Of a stretch of 64,000 bases of DNA, positions 11,391 to 23,363 are shown one piece after another. The DNA lies in contig JADLSH010000114.1 of assembly GCA_016169945.1 (NCBI GenBank), forward strand, positions 930,001 through 994,000, in the 5' to 3' direction. The first letter of the stretch is position 1; each line of letters begins with the position of its first letter. The notes beneath the pieces were generated by a model, which made no database searches, was not told the DNA's origin, and saw only the letters and a list, made by a program, of their open reading frames with translations. A program made the position numbers and the translations under genes. Source of the DNA: Trachythela sp. YZ-2020 (Eukaryota; Cnidaria; Anthozoa; Malacalcyonacea; Clavulariidae).

Positions 11391-12523
11391 CGAAATGTCG
11401 GGATTTTGTCGTTTGTTTTGTTTTGTTTTGTTGGTTTTTTAAAATAATATTCCCGTACTTTTCCCTGGTTTCATATACGAGGTTCGGAGTGGCGTGGCCA
11501 GAATAAACTGACGAGGGGGGGGGGGGGTGGTCGGTATTAGAAGCGAAGCTCCGAAGGCGCGAGGAGTCGTAGGGGGGTCAGGGGGAATGCTGACCCGGAA
11601 AATTTTGGATTTCTAGGGTGAAACGCCATTTCCTGAGTTTTGAAGCTACTGTTTGTGCAATGATCTGAAAGGACAAATTTAAATAGGCCCGTGGCCTCGC
11701 CACTGGTCGTTCGGCACAACAAACTTGATTCATTTTTGTGATACAACAAACCTCACACCTCTAATAAGTGCTGTAGATTAAAAAAACAATATCCGGATCG
11801 TGGGTCGGAAATGAAAATGTGCACGAAAAAAACTCCAAGCTCTATAACAAGTATTAGCCAAGGCTAATCGTAGGTGTTTCGTGTTGATGGAGTAAAACTA
11901 AATTAAGATTTTTTTATTTTTATGTAGGGCATGCTGCGGGAGGTGTACGAGTTATGTTAAGTTTTTCCTGCTTTCATGCTATTGAAAAAAATCATGCAAA
12001 ACGCAAATAACATGGTGTGACATAATATATATACTTGGTCTGATTTTTAAGGTCAGTGATGATTGCTTTCGACTGAATTCATAAGCTTTGTTAGCTTGTT
12101 TGTCGCCTTGCGTGCATGTGGGCGACGTTCAAGCGAGGAAACCAAACCTGCTGAATTGAACTATCAAATGAATGGTTGTTTGAAACGGTAAAGTCTGTAA
12201 ATATATCATGAATTTTACTTCTGAGAGCCTTGCAAACATCTGTCATCAGTGCCAGAGCCCGGAGGCATCAATGGAGCATGCGCCTTATTACAGCGTGTCA
12301 TTCAAATTACATTCAAATGATTTGGTCGTGATAATCGCAAACGGAGTATTCCAAGTCGTCAGTTAAGACGTCTTCTTGATAAATAGAATGAAAAATAAGT
12401 GGAATTTTCTGACGTGTTCTTGACGTCATTTGGTGACGTGTGTAATAAGTGGCCAAGCTGCCTATCACTGCATAGTACCTCTCTTCTTCGCAGAGGCTTG
12501 GATAAAAAAATTATAAAAGGATA
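11391..12523. other. Unassigned non-coding stretch
   Basis: Contains a G homopolymer (about 11514-11527) and some CCGGATCG words like those at 10790, but no gene or clear repeat ends. Confidence 0.5.
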
Positions 12524-12698
12524 CGCTAATATTGGATAATAAATAAAAGAATGCGCTAGATGGTAATAAACAAAACGCGCTAAATGGTAATATAATGAGG
12601 AAACCGCTGAAAATCGGAGCGCGGGCGGAGGAAGGAAATAGCGGCGTTTTGTTTATTACCATCTAGCGCATTCTTTTATTTATTATCCAATATTAGCG
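12524..12698. repeat. Perfect 55-bp inverted repeat
   Basis: 12524-12578 and 12644-12698 are perfect reverse complements (ends CGCTAATATTGG and CCAATATTAGCG) around a 65-bp spacer. Looks like a small foldback element or MITE. Perfect arms imply recent formation or gene conversion. Confidence 0.9.
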
Positions 12699-12704
12699 AC
12701 CGTT

Positions 12705-12850
12705 TCATCAATTTGGTTAGGGTTAGGTTTAGGGTTAGATTTTGGGTTAGGGGTTAGGGTAGGTTTTAGGGTTGGGATCAGTTACAAAGTTTTTAACTTT
12801 ACTTCAAAGTTGAAAAAATGACGTAACGTCAGTTTGGTAGATGGAAACAA
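12705..12850. repeat. Telomere-like G-rich MITE relative
   Basis: Contains TTAGGGTTAGG variants and then TCAGTTACAAAGTTTTTAAC and GACGTAACGTCAGTTTG, the same order as in the element at 9506-9690, ending GATGGAAACA. The telomere-like words are part of a transposable element here, not an interstitial telomere. GCGAC occurs on both sides and could be a target duplication. Confidence 0.65.
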
Positions 12851-13583
12851 GTGGCGACCTGTTTTGAGAATTGAGATAGTGAAAGCTGACTGCGGCTTTT
12901 CAGACTGGCTGAAACATTGAAACAGAATTTACATGAAAAATATTGCGCAGACATCAATGTATATGAATTGTAATTCTTAGAATAGTGGTTAGGAACATCA
13001 CGATTCATTACTGAGCCAGAGCGTCGTTATAAAATCGTCGAATTCTAGCAAGTTTATGATCGTAGTTGTCAAAATTTGGAATGCTCAAATTTCATCGAGA
13101 GGTAAGACGTGAATAGATTTGATGTTAGTAATACTGAAATTTAGTGGAATATTTTGATTTGACCAGTGCTTTGGCAATAGATCATTGATCTGAAGATATG
13201 AGAACAGTGGAAATGACATTTTTAACAATGACCTCTTTGATTCGGAAACTCCTTTGCATACCTACCAACTCTCACGGCTACCGCGTGTGTCTCACGCCTC
13301 AGCTCCATTTCTCACGCTCACACGCATGAAAGTTAAAATCTCACGCCTCATTGAAAATCTCACACCTTATTAAAAATTTCACGCCTTATTAACAATTTCG
13401 CACCTACTTAACAATTTCACGCCTTCTAGTCTTACTCAAACTTTACTGTTGCTGCAATATATCGCAATCAGTCATCAGATTTCGAGGATAATACACAAAT
13501 GAAATTATATAATAATTAATTAATATTATAACGCTCAAATACCTTGTCCTTGATGCGGAGCCTGGATCAGTTTACAAATTCAA

Positions 13584-16500
13584 AATGTCAGACTCAACCT
13601 CAGACTCGGATGATACAACAACAACAACATATTTGTCAGATAGCAATGATCTTGATGGCAGTTCGAATCCTAAAAGGCAAAAGTGACGAGAAAAACCATG
13701 GTGCTGCTGTGTATCGCACAAAATTTAATCCACAGTGGCGAGAAAATTTCCTTTCATCGACAAAGTATCAGATGATATTTACAGCTTTTACTGCAACATT
13801 TGTAAACGAAGTGTGAAATGCAGTCATATGGGTATAACCGACGTCGAAAGACATGTTGGCAATCAAATGCACATTGCTAATGTGAAAGCCGCTCGCGGTC
13901 AGCGTACAATCAACTTCCCCAGGAATGACAGCCCATTAATTGAGAAGGTATGTACAATAATATAAATGTTAAACAGCGATAAGCCGATTGGCCTGTAACA
14001 TACGACCACTGACATATATACCCTGGACTGAGTTCTCCAATCCAAAAGTGGCCACACAAAAGATGATGAAAGTTGACGTATGCAACCTCGTGGTTGTTTG
14101 AGCACTCTGGCCCCATGACACTCTGCGCATGTCTGGATGCGTTGATGGCCCGTGCTGTACCACATGCGCTTGGGAGAGCAAGTTGCATGTATACAAATAC
14201 GAAAGTCATCGCGTATCTAGATGTGTACCAAGCTGCACTGACGAGGCGTAGGACGCCGAAACATGCATGTCTGCAGATTGTACTATATATATATATAGGT
14301 CTCACCCGCAATGAAAATTACCGGATGCCAACACGAAAAGGCAGTTTTGCGAGCCTGGTCAGCGATTCATCCCATGATTCACAAAACCTACATGACGCGG
14401 ACACTTTCCGCAAGTAAAACTTTAACGGAGTAATCAGTCCAGGTTAGTATATCACCATAGGTCAGTGCATACGACGCGCTAGCGACCGACGAATTTAGCG
14501 GTTCGTTCAATTAAAATCGTTTGTTTTAATTTAAATTCGTCTGTAGAGCTTTATGTGAAACAAGCCTTAATCACTTAAATGCTTTTCTATGTAATATTTC
14601 TGATGACGTCATACATGTTGAAATTAAAGAAATGTCTCTTCTGCTCGCAGACTACTCGTGCAGAGGTCAAGATTGCAACAATGCTGGTGAAGCATAATAT
14701 TCCACTCGCCGTGGCGGACGAACTCACTCCACTTTTTCAGGATGTGTTCTCTGATAGTCAAATCGCAAAGAACTTTTCATCAAGGAGAACAAAAACAACA
14801 TGTATAATAAATGGTGCTGTCGCTCCACATTTCCAAAGTATCCTGGTAGATAAGATGAAAAATGCGCCATTTGCCATAGCCACAGATGGATCAGGTGACT
14901 CAGCCCCTGAAAAGATGAACCCCCTAACAGTGCGCATATTTGATATTAACCGTGGGATGGTATGCACACAGTTCTTAGACATGTGCATGTCTTCTTCATC
15001 AACCGCAGAGGGTATATTTGCCAAGATGCAAGGTGTCATGCAGAGGCATCAAATATCCTGGGATAATTGTGTTGGAGTTGGTGTTGACAACACCTCAGTT
15101 AATATGGGTTGTAACAATTCCATCAAGACAAGGGTTCTCCAACAAAACGGAGCCATCTACATTATGGGCTGCCCTTGTCACATAGTTCACAATACTGCAG
15201 GAAAAGCAGCAGAAGCGTGTGAAACTGTAAGTATAGTACGTTAAATTGTGACCGCTCAGTTGGTTTAGCATCCGACTATGAAGCGGGATGTCATGGGTTC
15301 AAATCCAGGCCGGACCAACACAAACGATCTTAAAATAATTGAGGAAGAAGGTCCTGCCGTTGCTCGTAGACCTTCAAGTATTCTCGGCAAGGACGTTAAA
15401 CCGTAGGTTAAGGCTTTCTACCGAAATGTAACTACTTCTCTTTTATTAAGGTTTCAAAATTTAATGTTGAAGATCTTGTGATAGACATCTTCTTTTGGTT
15501 TGACAAAAGTACGAAAAGAAAGGCATGTCTGAGTGAATATTGCAGTTTTTGTGACATCGACTACAGACAGATTGTGAAACATGTGAACACCAGATGGCTT
15601 AGCTTAGAGCGAGCGGTTGGTCGTGTACTACTACAGTTTGATGCTCTTAAGAGCTACTTTTGTCTGAAGGTTTGTCTTTTCTCCTTCAGTTTTGACATTT
15701 TAACTTAATTTTCCTTGCACTGTTTAATATAACAAAACTCATCCTGCTCTGTATTTTTATGTTTTTATATAGAGGACAATTCAGCTCAGTTCACTAGGCT
15801 GCATACTTTGTTTGAGAAACCAATGACAGAAGTGTACCTACTATTCTATCAATCAGCACTACAAACCTTCATCCACTTCAACTTGTTTCTGCAGAGAGAG
15901 GATCCAGTTATTCCTGTTATTGACGATCAAATGAGCGCCTTCCTACGCAAACTAGCTTCCAAGTTTGTTACTGTGCAAGAAATTAGGAATGCGAACGGGA
16001 ACTTCAGAGCAATGGATTTCAAAGATCAGGACAACCAACTTTCTGGTGTATATAATCAGTCTCGTCTCCGTTCATTACTGTCTAAAAACAACTAAACAAA
16101 AAACCTAATAGCTAGTTAACCTAATCCTATTAGGGCAAGTCTAAGCACCCGTTTCAACTACTTAACCAAACGTTAACTTTACACTTATTACAGATTTTAA
16201 ATTATTTTTTCTGTTTAGATAACCAACTGTTTGTTGGTTTTCTTACAAGAACGAAATTGCGGGAACTCTTCAATGATGGGGACATCAGTGAGCATGACCA
16301 AGCTAAGTTTTATAGAAGTGTTCGGGCGGTTTATGAACGAGCTATGGAGTATGCCCTTTAAATCTTCCTCTGGAGGACGCACTGTTACAAAATGCTGGAT
16401 TTGTGAATTTTCATGTCAGAGAGACAGCCACCTTTCAGCAAGTTGAGTATTTTGTGGAGAGGTAAGTGTCGCTGTATGTCGGTGTGTATGCCTTTGAACA

Positions 16501-17052
16501 TAAACGACTTACATTTAGGGACAATTGGAAAACGTATACTTGACGTAGTAAAATTCTGCTATTTTAACTTTGTTCCACTTAGATTCGGTGACCTGCTGCC
16601 ATTTCAGTCACCAAGAGAGATGGATGTATTGTTGGATGAATTTGTCGAGTACCAACTTTGCAAGATGATGACATACCTTCTGACGTGTGGACAAAGCCTC
16701 GATTGTCATAGATGATGACACTACATACCACCGTATGGATATCGTATGGCATCACATTTCTACCTTAAAGGCTCCAGATAGCAGATTACGATTCAGTCGT
16801 CTATCAAAGGTTGCAATGTTGGTACTTATAATTCCACACTCAAATGCGGAAGAGGAGCGTGTCTTTTCAATGGTTCGCAAGAACAAGACCGCGTTCCGTC
16901 CTGCCCTTGACCCCAAAGGCACGCTCTCCAGCATCCTGACGATTAAACTCGCGCACACCGAAGCAGCTCACCAGTTCGAGCCAAACAAAGAACTGCTTAA
17001 AACAGCCAAGTCCGCTACGAGGGTATATAACCGTGCACACTGTTCGAAATGA
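13584..17052 (+). pseudogene. hAT-like transposase (BED finger, RNase H-like fold, hATC), six exons
   Basis: Exons by consensus splice sites and phase: 13584-13947, 14651-15226, 15451-15669, 15775-16045, 16219-16461, 16583-17052. Exon 1 gives an acidic N-terminus and a BED-like finger, CNICKRSVKCSHMG...HVGNQMH. Exon 2 has FAIATDGSGDS (putative first catalytic Asp) and VGVGVDNTSVNMG (second Asp region) followed by YIMGCPCHIVHN. Exon 3 has FFWFDKSTKRK and HVNTRWLSLERAVG. Exon 6 ends in the dimerisation segment NAEEERVFSMVRKNKTAFRP. Reading frames agree at every junction. The frame breaks at about 13680, 13750, 16354, 16652 and 16697; the last four are each explained by one missing C in a C run. 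Probably inactive as written, though consensus error is possible. Confidence 0.82.
15247..15437 (+). repeat. tRNA-derived SINE in hAT intron 2
   Basis: Head resembles a tRNA gene: A-box region GCTCAGTTGGTTTAGCA (about 15254) and B-box GGGTTCAAATCC (15296-15307), about 40 bp apart. It continues into a non-tRNA body with AAGGACGTTAAACCGTAGG. The anticodon arm is poor, so it is a pol III retroposon and not a tRNA gene. Right end uncertain. Confidence 0.65.
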
Positions 17053-17611
17053 AGTGCGTGATAAGAATACTCATGTATTGTTCATTTTTTATGATAAAAC
17101 ACTATTTAGACTAAAATAATTTTATATTATATTGCTTAGCAGTTCTTAGAGTTATTAAAAAAATGCAAACTAGTGTGTTCTGACTCTCGAATTCAGGTGG
17201 AAGGGTGGGTGTTGAACAATGAGCTCTTGCTGCTTTTTTACGGTCATGCAATATCGTTGTGAATACCACATTTGACAACCACAGTTTAGCTTATTGTATA
17301 ATTGATAAAATATCACCATCTGGCATATTAAAGGCTCTCTGATTCGGATTATGGACTATTAAAATATTGTTTTGAAACTTAAAAATAATTACAAAATGTG
17401 TTCTCAGAATGCTGGAAATGCCATTTTAGACACCCTAATTCTAAAAATTTTTCGGGGGAGCATGCCCCCGGAGCCCCCTATATAGGCAGCTTGTGGCTTG
17501 GCCACGAGATATTTAAATCAATCTCACGCACAAAATCTGCAAAAGGTTGGCAGCTATGCCTTTGATCTTGAACAACGTACCATAACAAACAAATACAATA
17601 TCATACCATAC

Positions 17612-17754
17612 CATAGGCGTATGAAGCAATTTCAAGTTGGGGGTGCACTTTGTCTTAAGGGCACCTCTTGTATTAGAAAAGGGCACTTTTTCCATTGGTT
17701 TATCTGGAGAAAAGGGCATGTGCCCCCTGTGCTCCCCCAGTTCCTACGCCACTG
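17612..17754. mobile_element. 143-bp hAT-type MITE with 8-bp direct repeats
   Basis: Left end CATAGGCGTATGAA and right end TTCCTACGCCACTG are imperfect inverted repeats of the CAGTGGCGTAG type. TACCATAC flanks both sides (17604-17611 and 17755-17762), the 8-bp size expected for hAT. The flank is an ACCAT microsatellite, so the direct repeat alone would be weak evidence. A related GGGCAC/GCCCCC-rich stretch occurs near 25380-25500. Confidence 0.65.
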
Positions 17755-18169
17755 TACCATACCATGACATCCATACCATAGAATAATTACAAATCCATTG
17801 TATAAACCAAATAAATTTTAATTGACATCAGATCCCAATAACAAAATGTGTGTATTTGTCCGACACCCACTCTGGAAAGTTTGTATCACACGACCGAGAT
17901 TGTAATTTACTATTACAGTCAAACCGGATGTTCTCTTGCGAGGAACATTGCAATATTGTCATGCAAAAATGCAATTTTGATTTGGAGATTGCTCTGAGCA
18001 ATTTGCAACCGACGCGAACAAATTGCAAATTGAAATTCACAACCAGGTGTGTAAACAAAGCCTCTGATTGGCTTCTAGCAAAAGAAGAAACCAATCAAAT
18101 GCTCCGAGCAATTAGATTGGAGCTTCCTGTAAATTTTCAAAATCTCGGTTGACTGTTTTCCAAACTTTC

Positions 18170-18389
18170 GAATAGAACTGTTCCGAAAAATGTTCATCAA
18201 TTCATTTCCTCACTTTGACAAATTCTTTCAAAAGTTCCTAACTTCCTGTTTGATTGACCAATTAGAATGGCATATTTTTTAGTGAGCAATTCTAACTGGT
18301 AAACTCTAACATGAAGTTTAGGAACTTTTGAAGAAAATTGTCAAAGTGAGGAAATGAATTGATCAACATTTTTCGGGACACTTCTATTG
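18170..18389. mobile_element. Foldback MITE, about 220 bp
   Basis: About 75-bp arms: GAATAGAAC...CCGAAAAATGTT-ATCAATTC and CCTCACTTTGACAA at left are mirrored at right (TTGTCAAAGTGAGG...TTTTTCGG). Arms are around 90% complementary with a 60-bp centre. Non-coding. Confidence 0.8.
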
Positions 18390-18411
18390 GCACAACTGTA
18401 AACATGCTTAA

Positions 18412-21400
18412 CCCACTAACTGGCAGTAACCAGAGGAGGTATCGTCAGTATACCGTGATGCATTGCGGTTTTAGTACATATTATCAATTCGCCGGAGCTC
18501 GCTCGCTCATTTTTCGGTTGGCCGTTGCAGTGCAAACATAAACACAGAACTGACAGAAGCGAACAGCAGTCGCATTATGGTGAAATTTCCAACTTTTGTC
18601 ACAAGAAAACTTTGATTTTAGGACCATATTGACTTCTTATTGCTCATGTCCGCTGTGAAACGACGTTTAGTGGTAATTTCAAGCCATTTTGCGTAGAATT
18701 TAAATGGTTCAAGCTTTCGAAGAGTCATGATTCATTCGGGCGTTTCGTATAAATGCATTTTTGCCTAACGTATAAAAGTCCAGAAAATATGATATTAAAC
18801 ACATTTCGTGTATTGTTCTCAAGGTAAGGCAGTTAAATTTTTACTGGTAATATTGGATTCTATTTTCAATTGCAATTAATAATTATTTGTCATATAAAAC
18901 ATTACAGACAAAATTTCCCATCTGGCATGTCACATTATTTAATTTATTTTAGTACATAATTTGACATTGTATGAATATGTTGGTGTATGTCATGTTCTGT
19001 TTCAGCAATTTCTAATTGCTTTTGCAATCATCAGACAAACGATATCTTCTACAGGTGTTTGGACTGGTGAAATGTCAGTAAATATAAGGGCATATAATAA
19101 AGTCACAGAAAAATATTACTTTATATGCCAAGGTTAAAATACAACTGTACTAAACTACTACACTATTGTATTATTGTATTTCAAAATTGAGAGTGATATT
19201 CAGGTTGTTACATAGATAAATGTATTCTACCAAGTATGTTAATGATAGAATTGTTTTTACTTTTAGAAAGAAATATCATAGAATTCTGTTCCTAATGGCA
19301 ATCTGACATACTGGCTACTGCAATATCAATATTGTAACTAGATGCTTAAAGTTCATCCATTGCTGTCCTGCTTACAAAACCTTTAACTGGCACACCCACC
19401 ACCTTCAATGCGATGCTTCACGTTGCATGGAGAAATTGGTTTACTGTCATTACTTTTATGCAGATTAATCAACATCCTTGGTTACTTAACTTGACAAACA
19501 TCCCCAGCCAAACTAAACCTCTATTTTAACAAATTGAAAAGCTGATAAGGAATTCCATCTCAGGAGATGAAATCTCACTTCAATAGAACAAAAAATTAAA
19601 CCTTAAACTACAATCCAATATAGCTATTAAGTGTCTTATATTGTGTTACATATGGTGGTCAAAATGTATTCACCCTTTTGAGAGTGGCAAATAATGTCTT
19701 GGCTAATGGTCTTTCCTTTTAGACTTGGCCACCATATGCTGCACTATCACACTTAATGAATGCACCTATATATTATATACATACAATAATAATAGGTTAC
19801 TATTTAATTATTTATCTATTATCAAAAGAGAAATAATCAAAGTACAAAATGGTGCAATAGAAATCTAAAAATTACATCAAAAGCAAATATATCATTCTGA
19901 AAGTACTACTTTATTCAAATTATAAATATGCCAACTAAAATACATGGATTGATGATACCTTTGCCTGCCAATCTCACTAGCTTTGCCAGCCAAGAATAAT
20001 CTTGTTCAAAAATTGTGGTATTTATGTAAGATCTAATTTTCTCAAAAGATTTCTAGATCTATTTGCCTGAGATTTGCACTAACTTGAAAGAGTTATTTAC
20101 AAATTATCATTGTTGTATTTAGTCAACTCAAGGTGTTTGAATGAGGGAGTCAACAACTCTACTTAAATTAAATCAATTGCTTCAATTGAGCATGGCACTC
20201 TGAGTCAATGACTGGACTTGTTGCAACACTGAGGATTGTAATAGGTGCATAAAGCAGGCAAGTGATAAAGCAGGCAAGTTTGTGAACCTGGGTCAGCCGT
20301 ATCTCTATCTCCATGTAAATATTCCTATATTATTTCCTATTAAAATTGGGTTCAATACTATTTATACAAAAAGTTAAGGATTGTTATGAAATGGCTCTAT
20401 TTTGTATACTACATAGTATGTTAATAGTATCATAATCATCCAAAGGTGGTGCAGCAAATGAGACTCAGTCCATGAACTTGACCATAACATGTCATTCCCA
20501 TTGACACTTTCCCCAGAATATGTAATATAAAAGTTAGAACATGGAGAAAAAAATTCACTGCATGTCACTGTATTTTTACTTGGAACCAAACACAGCTGAA
20601 ATCTCACTTTTCTTGACTCAGAAAAGCAGTTCGAGGAAGGTCTGGCCTGCCTGGCCATATTTCCCAAGGCGAAGAAAAAACTGAAACTTGCTCACTTATT
20701 AAAAATCAATCATGAATGATTATTACACCTACTCTGAACCATTAATAATGTAAGTGCTTAATCTGAAATTTATGGTCATTTTGGAAATGTATATACAAAG
20801 TAATATCTAATAAGACAGTGGAGTTAATCTTACAAATTTGTTGTTTATTTTTGTGGCGCTATATGAACATGGAATAAAAGACCATCCAAAGCCTTCAGCC
20901 TTCTGACTTGAAGCCCATTTTAAAATGCCCCAATCATGTGGCATCTTCCCGCCACATGGCGCCATTACCGACAGAACATAGCCAAAAACACCCGATATTC
21001 GAACAGCAATATCTCGCTTATTTCAGGAGTTAATTTGGGTTTTTTGGTATTAGTAAAAAGGAAAACTTTCCCTGATTTCAGTGATGTGATTTTCATTGAG
21101 TTTTCTCTTGCATTACCCATTTAATCTCCTACATGTTTACATGCCATTTTCGAGGCTTGCGTACTGACCCAACACAAATGGTAAATATAATGCGTGATTG
21201 GGATACCTAAAGCGTGATACATCAACTAAACAAGTCAAAAATAGTTGAAATACATTCACATATAAAACAGTTATAAAAATAGATTCAAAATTCGAAGTTT
21301 TGGGAGCGAAAATCGCAATATAAATAACCAATATTTTAGAATATAGGAAATATACCCAATTTTCAAACCGCGATTACTCGTCGGTTTTAGGAGATAATTC

Positions 21401-21863
21401 GTGTTTTAAAGGACCAATAGAGAGAATAACTCTTCCTGACTTCGATTCTGTGACTTTTTTCTACTTTTGAAATTGATAAATATAATTATCTCCTGCATAT
21501 ATGAAAGCCACTTTTGTAGCGTGTCCACTGACCCGAAACAAGGGTAAATACAATGCGTGATTGCATAGCTAAAACCTGATGCATAAAGTACCTAAGTAAA
21601 AAATCGTGAAATAAGATGCACAAATAAAACAAATATGAAAACATACCTTAAAAAATACCAGATTTTCGGAGAGAAAATTCTCAATTAAATCCGTAATTTT
21701 TCACCACACATCATGAGTCATCATCGGAAAATTTCTAATGTGAATATTAATGAGACGCAATGCATTGTGGTTCCTCTGGGCAGTAACCTACCACTGACAA
21801 GTAAAATCGTCTGGTGTTACACAGAATAAAATACTAAAGTAGGGTGCATTGCCAGCTAATGGG
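18412..21863. mobile_element. piggyBac-like non-autonomous element, 3.45 kb, TTAA target site
   Basis: TTAA at 18408-18411 is followed by CCCACTAACTGGCA. At the other end TGCCAGCTAATGGG is followed by TTAA (21864-21867). TTAA duplication with ends starting CCC is the hallmark of piggyBac-type transposition. The same terminal word flanks a 104-bp element at 58030-58133. The body has no transposase: reading frames are short and unlike one another. It contains an old two-copy tandem repeat (about 21000-21660). Confidence 0.75.
21000..21660. repeat. Diverged two-copy tandem repeat, about 340-bp unit
   Basis: Copy 1 (about 21000-21340) and copy 2 (about 21370-21660) share in the same order TTTCAGGAG/TTTTAGGAG, TTCCTGA-TTC, ATCTCCT-CAT, GT-CTGACCC-A-CA and AATGCGTGATTG. 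Divergence is substantial, so the duplication is old. Confidence 0.55.
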
Positions 21864-21908
21864 TTAACATATGATATGACATAAAATTAAGTTTTTAAGC
21901 ATTCCCTC

Positions 21909-21948
21909 GGTTGCCATGGCCGAGTGGCTAAGGCATTGACTATAAGTC
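21909..21948 (+). repeat. tRNA-like 5' half, broken by insertion
   Basis: GTTGCCATGGCCGAGTGGCT and TAAGGCATTGAC read like the acceptor, D-arm (with A box) and anticodon arm of a class II (Ser/Leu-like) tRNA. The downstream half is not recovered on the other side of the 3.1-kb insertion, so this is a fragment or SINE head, not a functional tRNA. Confidence 0.4.
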
Positions 21949-22877
21949 AACATTTATGGCGCGTTTTTACGGTCAAAATTCAATAGTTACAAGTCGAGCG
22001 TCAATGGTTTAAATCGATCAACACTTGCTCGAAACGAACAGAGCGATATACAAATCGAACAGTCAAATCGCCATCAATGGTTTAAATCGATCAACACTTG
22101 TTCGAAACGAACAGACCGATATACAAATCAAATCAAATCGAATCGATCAATGCATATTCAAATCGAGCATACGTTACTCGAATCGATCGTCAAACTTGCA
22201 GAGAGCAGTGTTTCCACCTTTTTGAAACGTAACTTCCATTGCCGCTTTCCAAATGAAATTTTCGTCTAACAATTTCCTTGAATTTCGAATTTACTTCCTT
22301 TTTTCCTTACGTCTAAATTTCCTTCAAAATGGTATCCACTGTCAATATACGTGGGCTCGGTCCTTTCCACAATTCTCACACGTGCGCGCGTATACAAAGT
22401 ACAAAGTTATTCTATATTCTAACAAACATAATCTTGATTGATATTGTTGTGCCTCTCTAAACCTTTTGTGTTTTCGTTTCGCGTTGGCTCTTTTGCTGTT
22501 GAAATAAGTCCAAAATTTTCACGTGAATTTCTATAAAAACGGGTCTTCGAACATCGCCTCTGGTTCGCGGAATGACATAGCCGTATTTATGGTATATTAA
22601 TTTCGACGTTTCGAGCGAAAGCCCTTTGTGAGTCAGAGCGTTTCCAGGAGGACCAGACAAAAAAGGCATTTGTTCGAAACAGTGCCATCACTGCCATTGG
22701 GCAAGAATACAGCCAACGCCAAACGGCAACAGCATTGAGTTTTATTAATGATATGTAATTTATTAACACCCATACAGGGTGTATAAAAAAAACTGCAAAT
22801 ACCATAATTTGTATGCACGAGATCATACATTAGAATTTCAATGGCTGTGCAAATAATTACGCTTCTGGGATTTGAAA

Positions 22878-23363
22878 TTAAAATACGTTTCCCAGGGGTA
22901 TCAAAACAAGCACACAAAGTGAATTAAACTTATGAGTTCGATTACGAATAGCCCGCGTGCAGGCCCACTGATGGAGAGGAATAGTGGGCCTGCACGGAAG
23001 ACCGGGTATTTTATGTTTTCCGCGTTCGTACACGAACGCAGCATTCTGATTGGCTGTTTGAAACGCCGTTTGAAATTGCCGTTTGAAACGAGCGGGACTT
23101 TCAACATTCTCTTCGTTTGTCGTGTTCTTTACCAAATTGAATAATTGATACAAATTTCGTACTTTCCGCCCACAAGCATTGCACACACGATCTGATAAAC
23201 GTGCCGATTTATTTATAACAATGCCGATGGAAGTGCAAATCAATGCTAATGTGGTACCACGGCTTCCCTCACGATTTGATGTTTTAAATATATTTTCTGT
23301 CGAAATTCGTCCTAACTTGCCTGTTCCGAATTTAGTTGAGAATGAGCACTTGCAAATCGGCAA
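22878..23363 (-). CDS. Cysteine-containing N-terminal gene fragment within a TIR element (hypothetical)
   Basis: 161-residue open frame starting at an ATG at 23361-23363. The first 125 or so residues look protein-like: CKCSFSTKF near the start, ICTSIGIVINKSARLSDR, then VCNACGRKVRNLYQLFNLV, a CxxC-containing helix-rich segment. After residue 125 the frame runs through the TIR into unrelated sequence. The wording resembles N-terminal modules of repeat-associated proteins in cnidarian genomes (memory only). It is probably the first exon of such a gene captured in a miniature element. Not a complete gene. No splice donor could be assigned. Confidence 0.4.
   Translation of the reverse strand: MPICKCSFSTKFGTGKLGRISTENIFKTSNREGSRGTTLALICTSIGIVINKSARLSDRVCNACGRKVRNLYQLFNLVKNTTNEENVESPARFKRQFQTAFQTANQNAAFVYERGKHKIPGLPCRPTIPLHQWACTRAIRNRTHKFNSLCVLVLIPLGNVF

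Larger units (their letters stand above)
13257..17558 (+). mobile_element. hAT-like DNA transposon, 4.3 kb
   Basis: Carries the six-exon BED/hATC transposase described separately. Proposed ends are CATACCTACCAAC (13257) and GTTGGCAGCTATG (to 17558), 11 of 13 matching, flanked by CCTTTG on both sides (13251-13256 and 17559-17564). Subterminal CTCACGC words are dense at the left (13270-13430) and recur near 17520. A 6-bp duplication is shorter than the usual 8 bp of hAT elements, so either the ends are slightly off or this is a divergent lineage. A tRNA-derived SINE sits in intron 2. Confidence 0.7.

Noticed and set aside
12720..12780. Interstitial telomere
   Set aside because: The G-rich words are degenerate and belong to a repeated MITE also present at 9506.
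13910..14417. Overlapping open frames of 75-133 residues on both strands
   Set aside because: They lie in intron 1 of the hAT transposase, overlap one another on both strands, and none resembles a protein.
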